From positions 277,399 through 341,398 of the forward strand of contig NW_017803346.1 of assembly GCF_001625305.1 (NCBI RefSeq): a DNA stretch of 64,000 nt, given 5' to 3'. Position 1 is the stretch's first letter. The number at the start of each line of letters is the position of its first letter. Below are positions 61,660 to 64,000 of this stretch, in pieces. This DNA comes from Branchiostoma belcheri. Its lineage: Eukaryota > Chordata > Leptocardii > Amphioxiformes > Branchiostomatidae. The notes under the pieces are model-generated. The model was not told the DNA's origin, ran no database searches, and saw nothing but the letters and a program-made list of their open reading frames with translations. A program made the translations under genes and the position numbers.

Positions 61660-62445
61660 CTTGAGAACACTTGCGCTATCTTACACCCATCTTAGATGCT
61701 GCTATAGGTCACCCTTGCGCAATCTTAGCCACCGCTTTGGATCCAAACTTAAGATGCTACCATGGGTCAGCCTTGAGCAATCTTAGATTTGTATGGGTCA
61801 TGTCAAGTTCAGATGGTATCTCCAAGTAATGTTGGCTGCAGAGACAGAATCCACCCATTTGTTTCTGAATCATTGGTTTGGCTTGATTCTGCCCTATTGT
61901 ATATATTAGAACTGTGCTTGTCTAGTTCTGTGCCTTTGAGCACACATACACCCTTCTGGATAGTGTCTGCATATCCAAGAACGTAGATTTGCCCCAGGCA
62001 CGGTTCTGGATAGTCCCTGCATTATCCAAAAACATAGATTTGCCCCAGGCATGGTTCTGGATACGCGTGGACTATCCAAAACCATGCCTTAGCACAGGTC
62101 ACCCTTAAGCATACCTACGCCTATCTTAGATGCAGATGTGGGCCCAATCTTAAGAAGAGGCCACCCTTGATGAATGTTAAATGCAGCTATAGCTGTGGGT
62201 CATGCTTAGTTCAGACAGTATCTCGCCAGTAATGTTGGCCACAGAGACAGAATCCCACTCGTTTGTTAGATGAGTGCTATGGGTCACTCTTGACCAATCT
62301 TAGATGCTACACTATGGATCCAACCTTAAGATGCTAGTCTGGATTACCCTTGAGCAATCTTAGCTATAGCTGTGGGTCATGCTTAGTTCAGACAGTATCT
62401 CCCCAGTAATGTTGGCTGGGTAGCCAGAATCCACCCATCTGGCCT
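61660..62445. repeat. Tandem array around TTGAGCAATCTTAG and GTAATGTTGGC
   Basis: Units hold GGTCACCCTTGCGCAATCTT, GATCCAAACTTAAGATGCTA, TTCAGACAGTATCTCCCCAG and TAATGTTGGCTG...GAATCCACCC. Three larger units are visible; family E sequence (61905-62090) lies within. Confidence 0.83.
61905..62090. repeat. Family E copy
   Basis: AACTGTGCTTGTCTAGTTCT, GATTTGCCCCAGGCACGGTT and CTGGATACGCGTGGACTATC match 32165-32560. Confidence 0.75.
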
Positions 62446-62499
62446 GATGTGTTATTGTACTGTATTGATCCAGGTGAAACTCAGCCAAGAATGTGGCAG

Positions 62500-63060
62500 G
62501 GAACATTCCTCAGGTTGGCAGTGGGATGGGCTTGATGCATGTAGATTTTGCTAACGCATACTGATCATGAGGCAGGCCCAAAGTCTTGTCAATTCTGTAC
62601 TGTGCTAGGGTCTTAAACAGTGTGTGAGGTTGAGTAAAGAAGCTCTTTTTTATTTGGATTTGGATATGGGCTGGACTCAGATGCATGTAGATTTTAGCTA
62701 TCATATAGCATACTGGGGTGGCGTCAAGTCTTGTCATTCCTGTACTGTGGTAGGTTCTTAAACAATGTGGGAGGTTAGCTCTCCTTAAACAACTTTATTG
62801 CACAACAATTGTTCTGTAGGGTACAATGTATGGCAACCTCTAGTACTAGTATATAACTACAATTTCATAAGGCCAACAGTGTGTGATTAGTATGCAGTGA
62901 GGGAATGGGCTTTTAAAGTCGCAATGTAGATTAGGATATGGGCTGGACTGATGCTTGTAGATATTAGCTATCATACAGTCTACTGGGGGGGCCTGAAGTC
63001 TTTTCAATCCTGTACTGTGGTAGGTTCTTAAAGTTAAACAATGTGTGAATTTGAAATAAT
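62500..63060. repeat. Three-unit tandem array, interrupted
   Basis: GGATATGGGCTGGACT, ATGCATGTAGATTTTAGCTA, TCAAGTCTTGTCATTCCTGT and ACTGTGGTAGGTTCTTAAAC recur three times. About 85 bp with AACTTTATTGCACAACAATT interrupts at 62780-62865. Confidence 0.85.
62780..62865. mobile_element. AACTTTATTGCA retroposon-like insertion
   Basis: AAACAACTTTATTGCACAAC, AATTGTTCTGTAGGGTACAA and TGTATGGCAACC resemble 27757-27808. A short version, TTAAACTTTATTGCACAACA, lies at 63063-63090. Confidence 0.55.
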
Positions 63061-63094
63061 AAGTTAAACTTTATTGCACAACAATTTTACTGAA

Positions 63095-64000
63095 TGATGA
63101 CATGACAAATTCGCTGCTGAGGCGAACCCCAGCGCACCAGCTCTGTTGTAGGTTGTCAATACAGGAATCAAACCCATAACCTGTAGTGCAGCCTGCCTAT
63201 GTTCTGTTGCTGGGAATCGAGCCCCAAACCCTGTGGGACCAACTTGCAGCTTGTTCCCCGCATTACGACATGACAAATTTGCTGCTGAGGCAAACCCCAG
63301 CGCACCAGTTCTGTTGTAGGAATCAAACCCCTAACCTGTAGTGCAGACTGCCTATGTTCTGTTATAGATTGTGAGCCGGGAATCAAACCCCTAGCCTCTG
63401 GTGTAGGCCTGCCTTCCTTAGGGACCAACTTGCAGCTTGTTCCCTGCATTACGACATGACAAATTTGCTGCTGAGGCGAACCCCAGCGCACCAGTTCTGT
63501 TGTAGGTTGTCAGTACAGGATTCGAACCTGTAACCCTTATGTTCTGTAGGCCTGCTTTCCTTTGGGACCAACTTGCAGCTTGTTCCCTGCGTTACGACAT
63601 GACAAATTTGCTGCTGAGGCGAACCCCAGCGCACCAGCCTGTAGGTTGTGAGCCCGGGATTCGAACCCCTAACCTGCAGTACATAGTATGCCCCTCTCCT
63701 AAGGGACCAACTTGCAGCTTGTTTCCCAAATAACGACATGACAAATTCGCTGCTGAGGCAAACCCCAGCGCACCAGCCTGTAGGTTGTGAGCCCGGGCTT
63801 GGAACCCCTAACCTGCAGTACATAGTATGCCCCTCTCCTATGGGACCAACTTGCAGCTTGTTTCCCAAATAACGACATGACAAATTTGCTGCTGAGGCGA
63901 ACCCCAGCGCACCAGCCTGTAGGTTGTGAGCCCGGGCTTGGAACCCCTAACCTGCAGTACATGTATGCCCCTCTCCTAAGGGACCAACTTGCAGCTTGTT
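63095..64000 (-). repeat. Tandem array, about 139-bp unit with B-box-like motif, extends past window
   Basis: GGGACCAACTTGCAGCTTGT starts at 63235, 63421, 63564, 63703, 63842 and 63980, giving periods of 186, 143, 139, 139 and 138. Units also hold GACATGACAAATTTGCTGCT and AACCCCAGCGCACCAG. On the minus strand most units carry a B-box-like GGTTCGAATCC or a variant about 40 bases after AGTTGG, which resembles part of an A-box. No unit was recognised as a complete tRNA. Minus-strand frames of 70-144 codons repeat the same peptide and are not taken as genes. Confidence 0.9.

Noticed and set aside
63064..63962. Minus frames of up to 144 codons at the right edge
   Set aside because: Each repeats the same peptide with the 139-bp array (QQQICHVV, GTSCKLVP); no independent coding evidence.

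Overview
The window looks like animal nuclear DNA and probably comes from a cephalochordate (amphioxus, Branchiostoma-like). The reasons are one intact intronless TRIM-NHL gene beside a damaged sister copy, tRNA-derived SINE-like elements, remnants of a LINE reverse-transcriptase tail, many short inverted-repeat (MITE-like) elements, and a very high load of minisatellites. The lineage call rests on recalled features of amphioxus genomes and was not checked by any search.

Layout. Positions 1-5,100 hold the only convincing protein-coding content, both copies on the minus strand: a frameshifted TRIM-NHL copy running off the left edge (1-797) and an intact 595-residue TRIM-NHL gene (3189-4976). 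The intact protein has a RING, a B-box, a coiled coil and an NHL propeller, so it is a predicted RING-type ubiquitin ligase. Positions 5,100-64,000 contain no gene I can support. Most open reading frames there are translations of tandem repeats, often open in several frames at once with the same peptide motif repeated.

The 59 kb of noncoding sequence is a patchwork. Its background is dozens of unrelated low-copy tandem arrays (2-8 units of roughly 50-190 bp, sometimes diverged). Interspersed elements are inserted into them, which I group here as families. A: MITE with inverted GGCCTAGGGAAAAAATG ends. B and B2: elements sharing TAAGGCCACACCAATTTAAT ends but with two different interiors. C: a 250-bp element. 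D: a short element containing GGATGCTACCTGAAACG and TTATTACCTGGATGTCTAAC. E: an element built from CCAGAACTGTGC and GTTAGGGTTAGGATCAGG segments. F: a GCAGAACAAAATTT element. H: a GCTGAAACTGTGGTTG element. I: a MITE starting AGGGCTCGAAATT. R: a retroposon tail (TTTGACTTTGACTTTATTAG). Two R copies sit inside tandem-repeat units with clear target-site duplications.

The most striking object is at 58139-58884: a 746-bp palindrome whose two 358-bp arms read as identical, with a 30-bp centre, flanked on both sides by the 5-bp direct repeat ACATA. Each arm carries seven copies of a CTGCTTCGCCCCCG-like subterminal repeat. It has the structure of a recently inserted fold-back DNA transposon. Also notable are a tandem array at 10865-11560 whose units carry RNA polymerase III B-box-like and in places A-box-like motifs, and a roughly 139-bp array at the right edge with B-box-like motifs on the minus strand.

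There is no sign of an operon, a CRISPR array, phage or any other prokaryotic feature. No gene network can be inferred beyond the TRIM pair.
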